A stretch of DNA of 64,000 nucleotides from Schistosoma haematobium (taxonomy: Eukaryota > Platyhelminthes > Trematoda > Strigeidida > Schistosomatidae), in the NCBI RefSeq assembly GCF_000699445.3, contig NC_067196.1:60393364-60457363 (forward strand), read 5' to 3'. Each line of letters opens with the position of its first letter. Positions within the stretch are counted from its first letter, which is position 1. Positions 48,926-61,420 of the stretch are shown one piece after another. The notes under the pieces are model-generated. The model saw nothing but the letters and a program-made list of their open reading frames with translations. It had not been told where the DNA came from and did no database searches. The translations under genes were made by a program, and so were the position numbers.

Positions 48926-51165
48926 CTCACTTATTTACGCTTGTTACCCCAATTTATGGATGAGTACAGGTCGACTGCCAAAATTTTCCATTTAACTCTG
49001 TCCTCAGCAATCTTTTCCAGTTACCATTCACCCTCTCCATATTTGATTCCAATTCTTGACGTAGTGAGCTCTTCGGCCTCCCACTTTTCCGATTCCCTTC
49101 AGGATTCCACGTCGGCTCTTGCTTCGTAATGCAGATATCGAGGACTTCATAATCCAGTCGAAAACTAGAGAGAGCAGCTTTATTTGACTCCTGTCCTGTA
49201 TCTGTCAGCTGTTTTCCATGCACCACTTTGCACTGTAATCCATCATATAAATTCCGTATGATGTTGACGATCTCAGCTAATCACTCCATACTGTCGAGGA
49301 AGTTTCCATAAGGTCCTCCTATCCACATTGTCAAATGCTTTCTCATAATCAAGAAATTTGATGTATAGTGACGAACAGCATTCAGTTGATTGCCCAACGA
49401 CAAACCGAAGTGTGGCGATCTGGTCTGTATACAATTGATGCTTACGGAATCAGGTCTGTTGATATCGAAGTTGGGCGTCTACTCAATCTTTCATCCGGTT
49501 CAGCAGAACATTGTTGAAAACTTTTCCTGGTACTCTTAGTAGTGTGATGCTTCTGTAGTTCTCACCATTGTTCACATCTCCTTTCTTCGGTATCTTGATG
49601 ACGTGTTCTTCTTTCACTCCGTCGACACTTGTTCCTCCTCTCAAATCATCTTGAACAGAACGTGAAACATACTTGCAGTTACTTCTATATCTGACTTCAG
49701 AGCTTCAGATGGTATATCGTCTGGTTCTGCCACTTTCCCGCTCTTGATTTGTCTAATGACCATCATGATTTCGTCGATCGCTGGTGAAGTGACATCTATG
49801 CGAATGTCTGTATGTTCTGCCTCGATGTCCGGTGGATTCAATGGAGTTGATCCATTCAAGAACTCCTCGAATTATTCTACTCATCTGTTGCTCTGATCTT
49901 GGATCTCAGTGAATGGCCTGCCTTCTTTGTTCTTGACTGCTCTCCCTGGTTTACTATATTTCTCTACCAGTTTATTCGTTGTGTCACATAGCTGTCTCAT
50001 ATTTCCATCTATTGTAGTTTTTCCGCCGTCGTTCATAGGTCTTCCACATATTTCTGCTTGTCAACTCTAATGCTCCTGTCCACTTGCTCGTTTACTTCTG
50101 TGTATTCAGCCTGTGACTTGACGTTCTCTGCTCTTGTTCCATTGTTGTTAATTGCTATCTTCTTGTCCTTCCTCTCTTGAATCTTGTCTAAGGTTTCGAT
50201 GGAGACCCACTCCACATGATGATGTTTGTTGTGTCCCAGCATCTCGTGACAAGTTGAAGTTCATGCTTCTTTGATCTATTTCCAGTTGTCCTCCATAGTA
50301 TTTTCGTCTTCTTCGAGTAGATCTAGTTAGGCTTCGAACCTCCTGTTGAGATCTATCTTGAATTTGTTGAGTGTGTTAATATCTCGTTGGAAGGCTCTGT
50401 TGAACCTTTTTAAATCTGTTTTCCCAGTTGTCCAGTATTTGTTTAGCTTGAGTTTCATCTAGGCCACAACCAGATGGTGATCTGAATCTATGTCAGCTCC
50501 TCTCCTTCCTGTTTCTCACGTCTTTCACTGGCCTTCTGAATTTTCCAGTGATACACCTATCATCTATCAGGCTCTCCGTGATGTGATCCGGTGAGATTTA
50601 TGTGGTATTGTGTACGCGTTTGTGTGGGAATATTGTGCCGCCAATAAGCAATTTGTTGAATGAACGTAGACTTACAAATCTCTGCTCGCTTTCGTCTCTC
50701 TCTCTCTCAGTCAGTCCATGTCGTCCCATAATATCTCCATACCCGGCGTTGTCCACTCCGATTTTGGCCATTGCTATCCAGCTCGGGTCTAATGGATTTT
50801 GCTGATTTCGAGTAATGCCAAGTTGTATTTCCTCATTTTCGTAGCTATTTGATTAGCCCTTCCGATCTCCTTTATTGTCCGAAAATTCCATGCACCTATA
50901 TTAATTACTGCTCTGGTTGTCATAAGTGGCATCGGTCTCGTGACTTTGAAAGAATCTCGGCTTTCATCATGAGGCGTCATAACCCTTCCTCGAACTCGGA
51001 GGACAGTGTTTAAATGGTTTAATTTGTTTTATCTGGTTGGCGTTTTTTCAGCAAGACTTTTTTCTACGGGATGGGGTTGCCGGCCCCATGCCAAATCCTT
51101 CTCCTTTACCTGGGCTTTGAACTGGCGGTAACTCTAAAAGAGCTACAGGTGGAGTTTAAAAAAGT
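48926..51165 (-). pseudogene. RTE-type LINE, longest copy, internally deleted
   Basis: Minus-strand copy running from the 5' UTR (about 51165-51000) through endonuclease, RT and C-terminus to the 3' end. Landmarks: endonuclease start TTRAVINIGAWNFRTIKEIG (about 50920); endonuclease middle VDNAGYGDIMGRHGLTER; linker WVSIETLDKIQERKDKKIA (50220); early RT IRQIKSGKVAEPDDIPSEAL (49760); RT YIKFLDYEKAFDNVDR (about 49340); then GKQLTDT. Near 49140-49200 the RT core downstream of GVK is deleted and the C-terminal region (NPEGNRKSGRPKSSLRQELE) follows directly. A second deletion lies in the endonuclease near 50780. Several frameshifts and stops. The tail differs from other RTE copies (CTTATTTACG), suggesting a different subfamily. 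Confidence 0.85.
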
Positions 51166-52239
51166 GCTATATATATGTTTAAGAAGGAAATTTATCAATA
51201 CGACAAAGAAATTTTATTGAAATAATAAAGCCGATATTTAGTGGTGAGAATGAAGAAGAAAATAAATAACGTCAAATTACATTTCCAAATAAAACTCTGG
51301 AATATCCTGAAACTGTAGGGTTAATCAAAACTGTTTAGAAATGTGTCAATAATCCCAACACAATTAAGAGGATTTACAAAAACCTCTATTAAACAAAAGA
51401 GACATGATGATGTATATTAAGGTACTGGTTTCTCCGATAAATCTCAAAAGTGAGGCTGTGCGACTTTAACAAAATTTTAAGTAAATTGATGTTCTCTTCA
51501 AGGAATTATCCATTCAGATGACAATATCCTTGTGTTTATTCATTTTCATTGGTCGATATATTACTGGGAGTCTTCATAAGTCAAACCCATTAATTACCTC
51601 ACCATTTCTTGTTTTATTGACTGTACATCATAGTAGTACCATCCAAGTATAATCGTTTTACATTTCAGAAACTAATAAAAACCACAGAGGCTATGTCTAA
51701 GGGTCAAGGAGAGTGATCTTTAGTGGCATGGGCCAGAAACTACTAAATGTGTACGTACATTGTGATGCAATAAGTATCTAAAAACATGCCATAAATTTGG
51801 TCAAATACGAAACTCAATTTGCTTTAAGTGCATAAGAACTTTTACGTAAGCGTTTAAATACAGTAACATTGGTTGTTTGTTTAGTTATCTCAGTTGCTAA
51901 GAAATTTAACAGTTCGATTCGCATGTTCATTGGATAAACTATTTACCCTTAAAAATGAGCAGAAAATATTATATGCGTTTCGACTTTAACAAAATCTGCG
52001 ACGAAATACTGACTGTTATATGAACGATAGATCAGCAGAAATTATTTTACGATTTAGTAGACAGTAGTTACTCACTAATGACATTAAATGGCCAAAATTG
52101 AAGTCATGAAAAACTGAATACAGTGATTTAATGGTATTTCGATCACCAAAATACAATAAACTTGCCTATTAGGTTACAAATGTAGGGTTCATAGTTGACT
52201 ATTAATATTAAGTGCAGAAGGATGACAAAACAGTTAACT
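51166..52239. other. Unique AT-rich DNA, no gene seen
   Basis: Nothing recognised on either strand. Confidence 0.5.
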
Positions 52240-52357
52240 TGGGATCGTGGATGCTCACTCCTGAGGAGTCTCATACTAGGATGAAACAGCCGCCCAGTAC
52301 TTCCAGGTTTTTCATGATGGTCTAGCATCAATTGACCCATGATCTCAATTATTAAAT
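52240..52357 (+). mobile_element. F2 hammerhead SINE, 5'-truncated
   Basis: Starts at GGGATCGTGGATGC, just upstream of the ribozyme, and runs through the tail. The ribozyme keeps CTGAGGA and GAAA; stem II GTCT/GGAT pairs with wobbles; the cleavage-site region is changed (GCCGCC). Confidence 0.75.
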
Positions 52358-54252
52358 GCAAAATAATAAAATCTTTGACAATCTTTTAATCATTTGAAAG
52401 TACAACAATTTAGAAGTTTAAACAATTCTAAAAACTTTTCAAATAATGAATTCAACTTAAAGAATGCGAAATTAATTAAAACTTTGTCGAAATTACTTGT
52501 AATCCTAGTTGCTATATATCAAGTTGTTTAAAAAAATACAAACAAATGAGTTTTAATGTGTAGTATCTAATAAAAAATGAATTCATGTTCTTATTTGTTG
52601 GCAAAGAAGTAATTTCATAGTTCAAATTTATCTTAAAAGTTATTCAGAATATAGTGTGGTTAAAGACCAGATCAAACGGATAAACCTTGTTAATAATGTT
52701 ACAAAGTTCCTCGTAGTTCATTGATAAGTGATAACTCATACTGAAAAATATTATCATAGTAAATAAATTCCTTCAGAAGATTATATCTGTCGTTAGCTTA
52801 ATCATTATGTAAAGAACAAAACAATCGAAGTCTTTGAAATATTATTGAAACAAAAAAAAACAGGCTCAGGTTATTCTTCGAGTTAGCAACGTTCAGTAAG
52901 TGTGTATTATTCATGGTTGTCGTCCATTTTTTACGTTTTATTTTGCACCTGAATACTGCATGTCGGATTGTCATTTCTAGATCCTAAAATACTCAATATT
53001 TGTGTTTTCTGTTTGGTTTCTTAGGCTGTACGCTACCGATGTGTTCACAGCACGGAGTTACAGATAACTCCAGACACTTAAAACAAAGTCTTGTTGAATG
53101 TCCGAAATTTTGCATCACACTTCAACCATAACAATATTTATGCACTGGTAATTCAGCTATGTAACTGAGAGATTAAATGAGTAACCCTAATTTTAAAGAG
53201 AATTCAATAATTACAGAAAAAAATCTATTTGAATATAAACACCACAAAATAACCATTAGGTAATCAACCTTTACTTATAAAGCATATACAACTCATTTGT
53301 CATTCCTTTAGGGCAGTTCACTTCATTCTACTCATAATATTATGATCATTTCATGTGATCAGTAACCTCTAATGACCTAATCTTCATTATTCTATCATCG
53401 TTTAGGTTAGATGCAAACATATACACACACACAAATTTCATTACTGATATACATTTACATACCTAGACTTTAATGGATTTCAACACTTAGACAAAAAAGG
53501 CGGTTGCTTTTAATATATACACTTAATTAGATTGGACAGTTCATTAAACAAAAATTGGTTATGTTAGTTGATGACTCTAATCAACAATCACATGCATCAA
53601 ATCTTATATCATCACATCACACTAAAAATTAGGAATAGATATTCATCTTACCTTAACATAAACAGTCTAATGGATTTCCAAGTTCTCTGTGATCAGGTAT
53701 TATATTTTAGCAAGATCATGACATTTCCCACAATATATATGTATATATTTGTATACTATAATATTAATAATAATTAGTAATGAAGACTACAAAAGGTTAG
53801 AGGATACTTTGTAAAAGATGGAAAATATATGATAACAACATGTCACTATTTATTAACAAAATAAAAACTTTACATTATGTACTCATGGGATTGAGTCAGA
53901 TACAATTCTGTTTTCTTCTCTATCCCTTTCCTGTTCACCCTTTGATTCTACTAATCACTCTTCTTCATCATCACCATCTCTTTTTCCATTTTATATTTCT
54001 CATCAATGTAAAGGGTAATTTTGAACACACAAATAGAAATAACTATGGATTTCTTTCTATTTTCTTTCAATAAAGTAATATTAAGTGAACCGAACATTAG
54101 TTTATAATGAACATAGAAGTTATCATCAGAAGACTAAAAATTATGATATATAAAAGTAATATGTCAAGAAAATAGTTACATTTGATGAACAGTTACTCAT
54201 TTATATGAATGCAATCGACCCACGCTCGTGAACTGTGATGTTTCTTAATTTA

Positions 54253-54288
<36 letters not shown>

Positions 54289-55126
54289 CATTTAACCCTT
54301 ATGTGTAATCTTCATGGAAAGAACTACATAAATAGTAACTGTGCTGAACAATCGGATTACTACGAACATCGACAATAATCTTCCCACATCTGTTCATTGC
54401 AATTTAATATATTGAATCATTAGAAAATTAAGTCATATAAGTGAATCCAGTGAACGCTAGTCTAAGTTAAACAGAAATACAACACTGACTTACATCTATA
54501 TAACTGTGCTCGTCTCAAGAAAAACAAACAAACAAATAATTCGATAGACAACTATGAATGTATGTAGAATTACATTAAATAGAGGGGAAAACTCAAAAGA
54601 AACTATTTCATAGGAAATTTTAAAAAAATAACATAAAAATATCTACTTTTAAGTAATGGTAGTACTGATGTTAACTAATCCAAGGTTCTGATGTAGTGAA
54701 TTTCAAACTGAAGCCCGATAAGTTATCAGATATTAAAGTCCTAAGTTTAGTCCTTAAAGGTTTTATAGATATACACTGCTTGGGACTTGTACATTACAAT
54801 GAAGCATTTGTCTAGTTCTTTCAAATTTTTCACCGGTTGCCTAAAGTCAGCCAATGATGTAAACTTGACGGTACAAACACATTCAATCATTTCTAAGATT
54901 GAACCTAAGATCACACTTATCATTTGAAACCCATAAAATTTAACAAAAAATTGATCCGTGCATAAAATGTTGTTTGAAATACTGGTAAAAAGATATCTAA
55001 CAACACATTAAGGAAACAATAAATTTAACATTCAGATTGAAGTGATAAGGAATTTGCATTGCAAGCCGAATATTCTGTTTAATTTTTTGTTTAGAGGTTA
55101 TTTCTTAAACTTAATAGGTTGAGTAC

Positions 55127-55166
<40 letters not shown>

Positions 55167-55383
55167 CTGTTGATAACATCCGTATAACTATTCTTTACTC
55201 ATGGCAACATAACTAAATTATAATATTATGAGTTAAGGATCACTTATTTATTAAATTTATATAAGTTAAGTGGATGGATACAAAGTATTAGTTGAGAAAT
55301 TGAGAAAACATATTTCTATAAGTAACTACATGAAAAATTTGCTAGGAGTGTAAAATCTCAAAATTTCTATTGAATAATTAAAG
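52358..55383. other. Unique AT-rich DNA, no gene seen
   Basis: No exon recognised. It includes (TA)n runs at 54253-54286 and 55129-55165. Confidence 0.45.
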
Positions 55384-55602
55384 AATTTCGATAGAACAAT
55401 GAGAAGAGGGAATTGATCTGAAAAATGTGATGTATTTGCGCTATACATTTCGAACAATTTGGTCACACATATACTTGTAAACTTTGGTATTTTCATATAA
55501 AAATACCCTGACAAGTATGTGTGACCAGATTGTTCGAAATGTATAGCGCAAATACATCACATTTTTCAGATCAACTCCGTCTTCTCATTGTTCTATCGAA
55601 AT
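55384..55602. repeat. Near-perfect palindrome, about 93-bp arms
   Basis: Arms 55384-55478 and 55511-55602 are reverse complements with few differences; the 32-base centre contains a further short hairpin (GGTATTTT/AAAATACC). The outer part, GATCAACTCCGTCTTCTCAT, recurs in the palindrome at 58790-58872, so both belong to one dispersed family. Confidence 0.85.
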
Positions 55603-55877
55603 TTATAAAAGAGACTAATTGCTTTAAATTAAAGAATTGTCAAATCCTGTCTTGAATAAACATTTATCACAATAGGATTCACTGAAGAAGAAAGAATTAA
55701 GTATATTTAATTGGATAGATTATGAAAATCAGTTTTATTTAAAAGAAACTTTAATCATGAATTGATATCAGCTGAATAAGAGTTTTGTTTTGATCAGGTA
55801 CAATTTGTCAGTAATTACAAAGTATTCATATACAAAAACTCACTATTTCACTGTTTGAAATTATAATGTCGCTTATT

Positions 55878-56312
55878 ATGTTAAGCCCATATACTTTATT
55901 CTAGCTTTCAAACAGGTCAATCTATTCATTCTACTTGAGTCACATTTTGACCTTCGCTTATCAATCTTGACTGTTTTATATGAACGCATAGATGTGTTCC
56001 CTTCTTATCCTCTTCATCACATATCTGTGCGTGTCTATAAATATTGATTAAGGTTGGACTAAGGGGAGTTGGCTTACTCTCCATCCTCACTGCGCGTCGT
56101 TTCGCTTCGCTCTATTCCATTCGCTTCATATACAAAATATATGTATTCAAAAGTCCATTCTCGCCATTTGACTTATTTAATTCCGTTATTGACTAACGCG
56201 ACTTAATTAGATGATTAAATACGAGGATAGGGAAATATACATTTCGACAGCAATTATTCACACGATCTACTTGGAGTCAGATCCCGGGCCACTAAATTAG
56301 TGAACCCGTCGA
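55878..56312 (+). mobile_element. LTR-like repeat, copy 2
   Basis: Opposite-orientation partner of 31201-31655. It starts TGTTAAGCCCATA (55880) and includes TTGACCTTCGCTTATCAATC, GACTTATT and ACTAACGCGACTT. It continues to GGAGTCAGATCCCGGGCCAC; a hairpin GGGCCACTAAATTAGTGAAC follows. Unclassified; LTR nature is suggested only by the TG end. Confidence 0.5.
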
Positions 56313-56599
56313 CAACATCGTCCGATCTAAATGACCACACAATAACGGGCCACTAAAAAGTGACAACTGCACAAAATGACGAAGAGTTTGCTAGTTATTG
56401 AATCTTAGGAAAAACAAAATATTCTTTTCTGCAATTGAACTTGTAAAAAAATGGATGTGGTATGCATGGGAAAACACAAAAGTGAAAAAAATCAAGATTA
56501 TGATAATATCGAAACTAGTCGGATTATTAATATTTAAAACTACATACCATATTTGTGGTAAATTCTAGTCAGCTGCAACATTGGTTAATCAAAAGTTTC

Positions 56600-56824
56600 A
56601 TAGTCGAATTCATGAATCAATTAAAACTAGACCACCATGAAAACCTGGAAGCACTGGAAGGCTGTTTCGTCCCAGTATGGTACTCCTCAACAAGGTGTAT
56701 CCGCGATCCCGCCCATTGCAAGATTTGAACCCAGAACCTACTAGGATGAAACGGCCATCCAGTGCTTCCAGGTTTTCCATGGTGGTCTAGCTTCAATTGA
56801 CTCATGATTTCAACGATTGAAATA
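56600..56824. mobile_element. F2 hammerhead SINE, inverted chimera
   Basis: Minus strand from the tail through the ribozyme and into the head (to the B-box complement GAACCCAGAACCT, 56738), then plus strand from the loop of stem II (ACTAGGATGAAACGGCCATC) through the tail. Both outer ends are tails. Confidence 0.8.
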
Positions 56825-57702
56825 CGACATGGTTAAAATCATTCTTCTTAAAATTAAAAACCTGTCGATTAACTCAAAAAAATATTAAATTAAAAACAAT
56901 TATTTTAGAAAATTTTCATTCATAAGTTTTTTAATCAAATTATATTCACAACAAAAATGGTTATATTATTTTAGTTTCTATGCAAATCCTACCTAATATT
57001 ATAGGCTGTACATATACAGCTTTCATAATTCAGTTGTAAGTTAAACTTTGAATTCATTCAAACTGTACAGTGATCAGATGAATTCATCTTACGTTACTCA
57101 AAACAAAACAAACTTAAACAATTGATATATTAAATAACTATTATGAATTAATATTCACGCACTTGTACACGTGTATAATATCCAATATAGATATTAAATA
57201 ACCTGGTTACTATGCCTAGAATTCAATATAAAGCTAGTGAGATTATTATTATTATTTTCGGATACTATGATTTGAAAAAAAGAAAGTGCCTATCATATTT
57301 CACCTGGGAATAAGAATCCTATAAAAAAAAGAGAATTTTTTTTCAAATTTCTGTAAAAATTGCTGACCATACGAATCAAATAAAAGTAGTATTTATTCTT
57401 GGATATTAAAATGTCGTGCAGCAACGATGTATATACATATAAATGATGCTAGAACAAAAGAATCTGTAGAAATCTATACACATAAATATTACCTGATTGA
57501 AAGCTCAGTATCCAATAGATTAAAAAAACAAAAAACAAATAGAAACAAATACAAATAACCTTATCTCGCCTGTAATTTCAACTGAAATTCTTTCTTTCCT
57601 CTTCTTCTTCTCCTTCCTATTTTCATCGTTAAATAAATGAGATTATGTAAGAATAGATGAAATAAATATTTATTAATAAAACTCCCCATATATACAAATA
57701 AA
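56825..57702. other. Unique AT-rich DNA, no gene seen
   Basis: Nothing recognised on either strand. Confidence 0.5.
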
Positions 57703-57818
57703 GATGGATAATGGCTAGCAGTGGAATCTAGGATGTAGGTTTTGTCCTATAACAGACTGATCAACTACAGTCTTAAACATCAATGAGAAGATTCAAGTCA
57801 ACAATACCAAGTGAATCT
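57703..57818. mobile_element. Sm-alpha (F1) SINE, inverted chimera
   Basis: Minus-strand piece 57703-57751 (ATGGCTAGCAGTGGAATCTA ... TTTTGTCCTAT) stops inside stem II. It is followed on the plus strand by the element's 3' third (AACAGACTGATCAACTACAG to CAATACCAAGTGAATC). Confidence 0.75.
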
Positions 57819-58014
57819 TCATGTATACATTTATATGCATTAATTTATCATATATATATGAACTTGTAATTTCATTGTGGAAGGATAGTGATTTAGGAAA
57901 GCATTAAAGATTATAGAGTGGAATATATAACTGTTTTCTTTTAGTTTCTAATAGTTCTACAATCGATATCTGCATATAATCAAAATTAACTAAATATTGA
58001 CAAATTAATCCTAG

Positions 58015-58130
58015 AGAAGTCCAGTAGTAACTTGAAAAGATCAGTAGTAACGTTTCAATATGTGAAAGCGGGTGACCTGTGTTCGAATACATCAGGTAGT
58101 ATCAGTTCTCTAAGGATCTACTTACACTAT
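58015..58130 (+). mobile_element. F3 element head, degenerate
   Basis: GTGAAAGCGGGTGACCTGTG, TTCGAATACATCAGGTAG and CAGTTCTCTAAGGATC follow the F3 head from the D-arm through the B box to the ribozyme edge. The ribozyme is not recognisable. Confidence 0.5.
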
Positions 58131-58789
58131 CAGTTATAATCCTTTATTTATATAAATGATATACGTTTCGTATTTAAAATTCATTCTAGATTCTGGGATA
58201 ATCTAGGAAGTTATTCATTCAGAAATTTACTTACAACTTGCTTACTTGCAAGAATTATTTATTATGATCTGCGCGGTTTTGTGTATCATATAGATACGGA
58301 CATCCAATTTGAAAACCTAAATTGTCAGATATCAGATCTAGTGCCAACTTCTAATCAGGAACTTGAATGTTTCCAATCAAATCTAGTTGACTGCTGTTAT
58401 CAGTTTAAGAATAGTAGATATCACCACAGAATTATATAATAGTCAATCTTTATGTTATAATAAGTTTCAATAAAAGATTATTTGTTATTGGGTGGTTTTC
58501 ATTTCTATTCTTGGTTAATCATTTATTACATGACAAATAATTAAGATACATCATTTTGACTTAATATTTTGTCTAAAAAGAATAGTTTCAATGTTTAGAT
58601 AAATAATCCGATATAAAGTTCACTGATCGATAGTTTGATCCTCTAAAATCCAGAATAATTAAAAGTTAATCATTTAATTATTCTGCTTTTTATACTACAC
58701 TTTATAGAATAGAACCTCATTAGAAAAAAACAATCCACATTTAAAAAGACAAAAGAAGAGATGATCAACTAATCAGTCTATTAGAAATG

Positions 58790-58872
58790 TAAAGCAATTA
58801 GTCCCTTTTATAAATTTCAATAGAATAATGAGAAGACGGAGTTGATCAACTCCGTCTTCTCATTGTTTTATT
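58790..58872. repeat. Palindrome related to 55384-55602
   Basis: A perfect 38-base palindrome, 58827-58864, is centred on GTTGATCAAC, with imperfect extensions. The left side through 58790 (CTTTTATAAATTTCAATAGA) matches the flank of the palindrome at 55571-55633 in reverse complement. Confidence 0.85.
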
Positions 58873-60009
58873 AGAAATGTGAAAATTAAAGAAAAAAAAC
58901 ACGTACACCAAACAATAAGAGCATCCAAATGAGCTGAAAATCTTGATCATTACAAAATCTATGTAAACTTGAAAAATAAGTTTTTACGTGTATTTGATTT
59001 TTATTTTGGTGTTTTTACTTTTAAAATCTCATAGTTTCTAGTTAAGTGTATTTGGATACTTGTAAAATATAACAAAGTTGTTTATAGCTTGTTTTTGTAT
59101 CTAAAAAGACGAAATTATTTTTAATACACAGAAGAAATCACAACTACATTTGATCATTGTCTTTTGGAACAAGAGGAACCTGATAATATGCCTCAATATT
59201 TCTTATAGGTCACAGATCTTTATACAGAAAACACTCGTAATACACCTTATCAACAATTGACAAGTAAATAATAATATCAGGGTTTAATACAGTTCATACT
59301 ATTTTGAGGAGTTCACCGTAAATTGACATTAACTAAGAAAAAAACTATTGAAATCAAAGGACATTGAATAATTTACAAACTTTCACAAACGTAAACTCAA
59401 GAACCTTTATGAACTACTAATCATAAAGCTTTATCATGATAATCATAATATCACTGGCCAGTTCAGTTAAAATCCAACACGGTATATCTACAAAGTTAAT
59501 TGATTTATAACATAATGTGATTCTCATTCAGTTTTATCAATGAGTTACTTTCTCATTTTGATCATTGTAAACATCGATTTTAATATAGATTGCAAGATTG
59601 ATCAAGCTAAGTCAATTAACAAATATATATCATAGATTTTGCTATAAATATAACTCAATCAGGACTAAACATCAAATGATGACATTAACTATCAGCTAGG
59701 TGACTGATTATCAGACTAAAAATTAATTAGTTTCAGTTTCCGTAAAATAATTAATAACAAACAATATTTTTATTTGATATTCCATTTATATTAATGACCC
59801 TATATTGTATAATTCTCTTTACATTTGTTAATGATTGATGCTATGAATTACAAGTGTAGTGAATGTATGTATATATGTAGATATGATTGACATGAATATC
59901 ATCTCTTGTCGTCATTAGTGATGATGAGATGCGGTTGTATGATAACTTTGCTAATATTAGCAATGATCATATCCAAAATGATCAGCCCAAGTGACAATAA
60001 GAAACATTG

Positions 60010-60071
<62 letters not shown>

Positions 60072-60719
60072 GACTCTCGTCAATGTCATGTTCTTCAATA
60101 CCTTTGAAGTAATGTCCAAAATCCTAGTACAATTCACTGGGAAACTAATTTATTAAGCTGTAAACATCAATACTGACTAACCGATATAACATACTATTAT
60201 AATGTGAAACAGTGAGTACTAAATTCAACTGTTAATAACAAAATAAACAAATTGGAGTATAAGAAAAGTCAAATGTAAATTACACTGAAATTGTGTCAAT
60301 ATACAAAATATCAGTAAGTTTAAGAAGACTAGACCAAATGATATCATAATCGAGTTATTTGAAATACCAAAAAAAAACTCTCAAAAGTAGATAAGATCCT
60401 GTTGATGAATTATGAATATTGGTGTTAACTTTAAGTGAAGTAATTTGTTTGACAATTAAATAATTAGGTCAATGTAAGAAACTTATTTGCTCATACTCTT
60501 GTTTTCTTCAACTACTAGGAACGATTAAAAATGTAAAAAGTTCGTAATGTATATAATCCTCATAGTTTCTAGTAACAATTAACTACAATAACAACCTTAA
60601 ATCAGCCGATCAGTTTCAAAAGAGTGAATTTTAAAATTAGGCAAGAATTACAGAACGCAATCGCGTGTAACCTGTTACATGAAACCATAGTTTTAAATAA
60701 ATTTCGTATTTTGGTTGAT
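58873..60719. other. Unique AT-rich DNA with long (TA)n
   Basis: No gene recognised. A (TA)n tract of about 28 units occupies 60013-60069. Confidence 0.5.
60013..60069. repeat. (TA)n microsatellite, about 28 units
   Basis: Longest TA run in the window, uninterrupted. Confidence 0.95.
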
Positions 60720-61420
60720 CTTGATGAGGAAATGGCAGTAAAGCATTAACAGAATATTGTATTGTTGAGGAATAACACATTATGTGACTGTGAGCTGCAA
60801 ATCGCTTGTAGAGGATGTTCGAAAGATCCGGGAAGAGCTACGTGATACATTTTGCTAAAATGAATCTCATAATACAACATATCATTGCATTGGTAATCAA
60901 ACAGAAAGTAGGAATGAGAGTAACCACTGATGCAGCAGTGACAGACGAAAGTAAAATGTTAACAGTATAAAGGTATGTATATTACTAAGGAATGTGTTCC
61001 ATAATGGTAATAAGCTTGGTAAAGTAAGTAGAACTGTGAAGATCGACGAAACAATTACTGGGGAAAAAAGTCAAACCCAAGGGGGATTGGGTGAACAGTA
61101 TTCTTTCACTTTAATTAGCAGGTATTCGAGACAAATGATGCAGCATTACAGAGAGACTATTTCTAATAGATTTCAAGCAGTACAGCATCAACCTTCCCAC
61201 TCACAATAAAACAATATGTCCATTTTGGGATAACAACATCCATCGAGTAGTCATTCAATAATGAAGTTTTGTGAACCCTAGGACAGGTGCACACAATAAC
61301 AGTGTTGAAGCTATATGATCATGATCTAAAGAACTAAAGTTGACCATATCAAGGCTTCAGAGAAGAAATCGTTTAGATCATACTTATCATGATTTTCATT
61401 CTGATGAACTTATTAATAAT
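60720..61420 (+). pseudogene. Merlin/IS1595-type transposase relic
   Basis: Degraded transposase of the Merlin superfamily (eukaryotic relatives of bacterial IS1595/ISXO2), which cut and paste DNA with a DDE-type catalytic domain. Pieces in order: a zinc-ribbon-like CELQIACRGCSKDPGRAT (about 60793-60846); the first catalytic region NKLGKVSRTVKIDETITGEK (Asp in IDE) within the open frame 60994-61209; and FVNPRTGAHNNSVEAI (61268-61315), the conserved block before the last catalytic position. A basic C-terminal part follows (RLQRRNRLDHTYHDFH). The pieces lie in different frames, with several stops between them. Merlin was first recognised in schistosomes among other animals, so the family is expected. 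Terminal inverted repeats were not located. Confidence 0.75.

Noticed and set aside
53840..54073. Hydrophobic open frame that might be a membrane peptide.
   Set aside because: His/Leu-rich product of a CATCAT/CTTCTT tract; no splice or promoter support.
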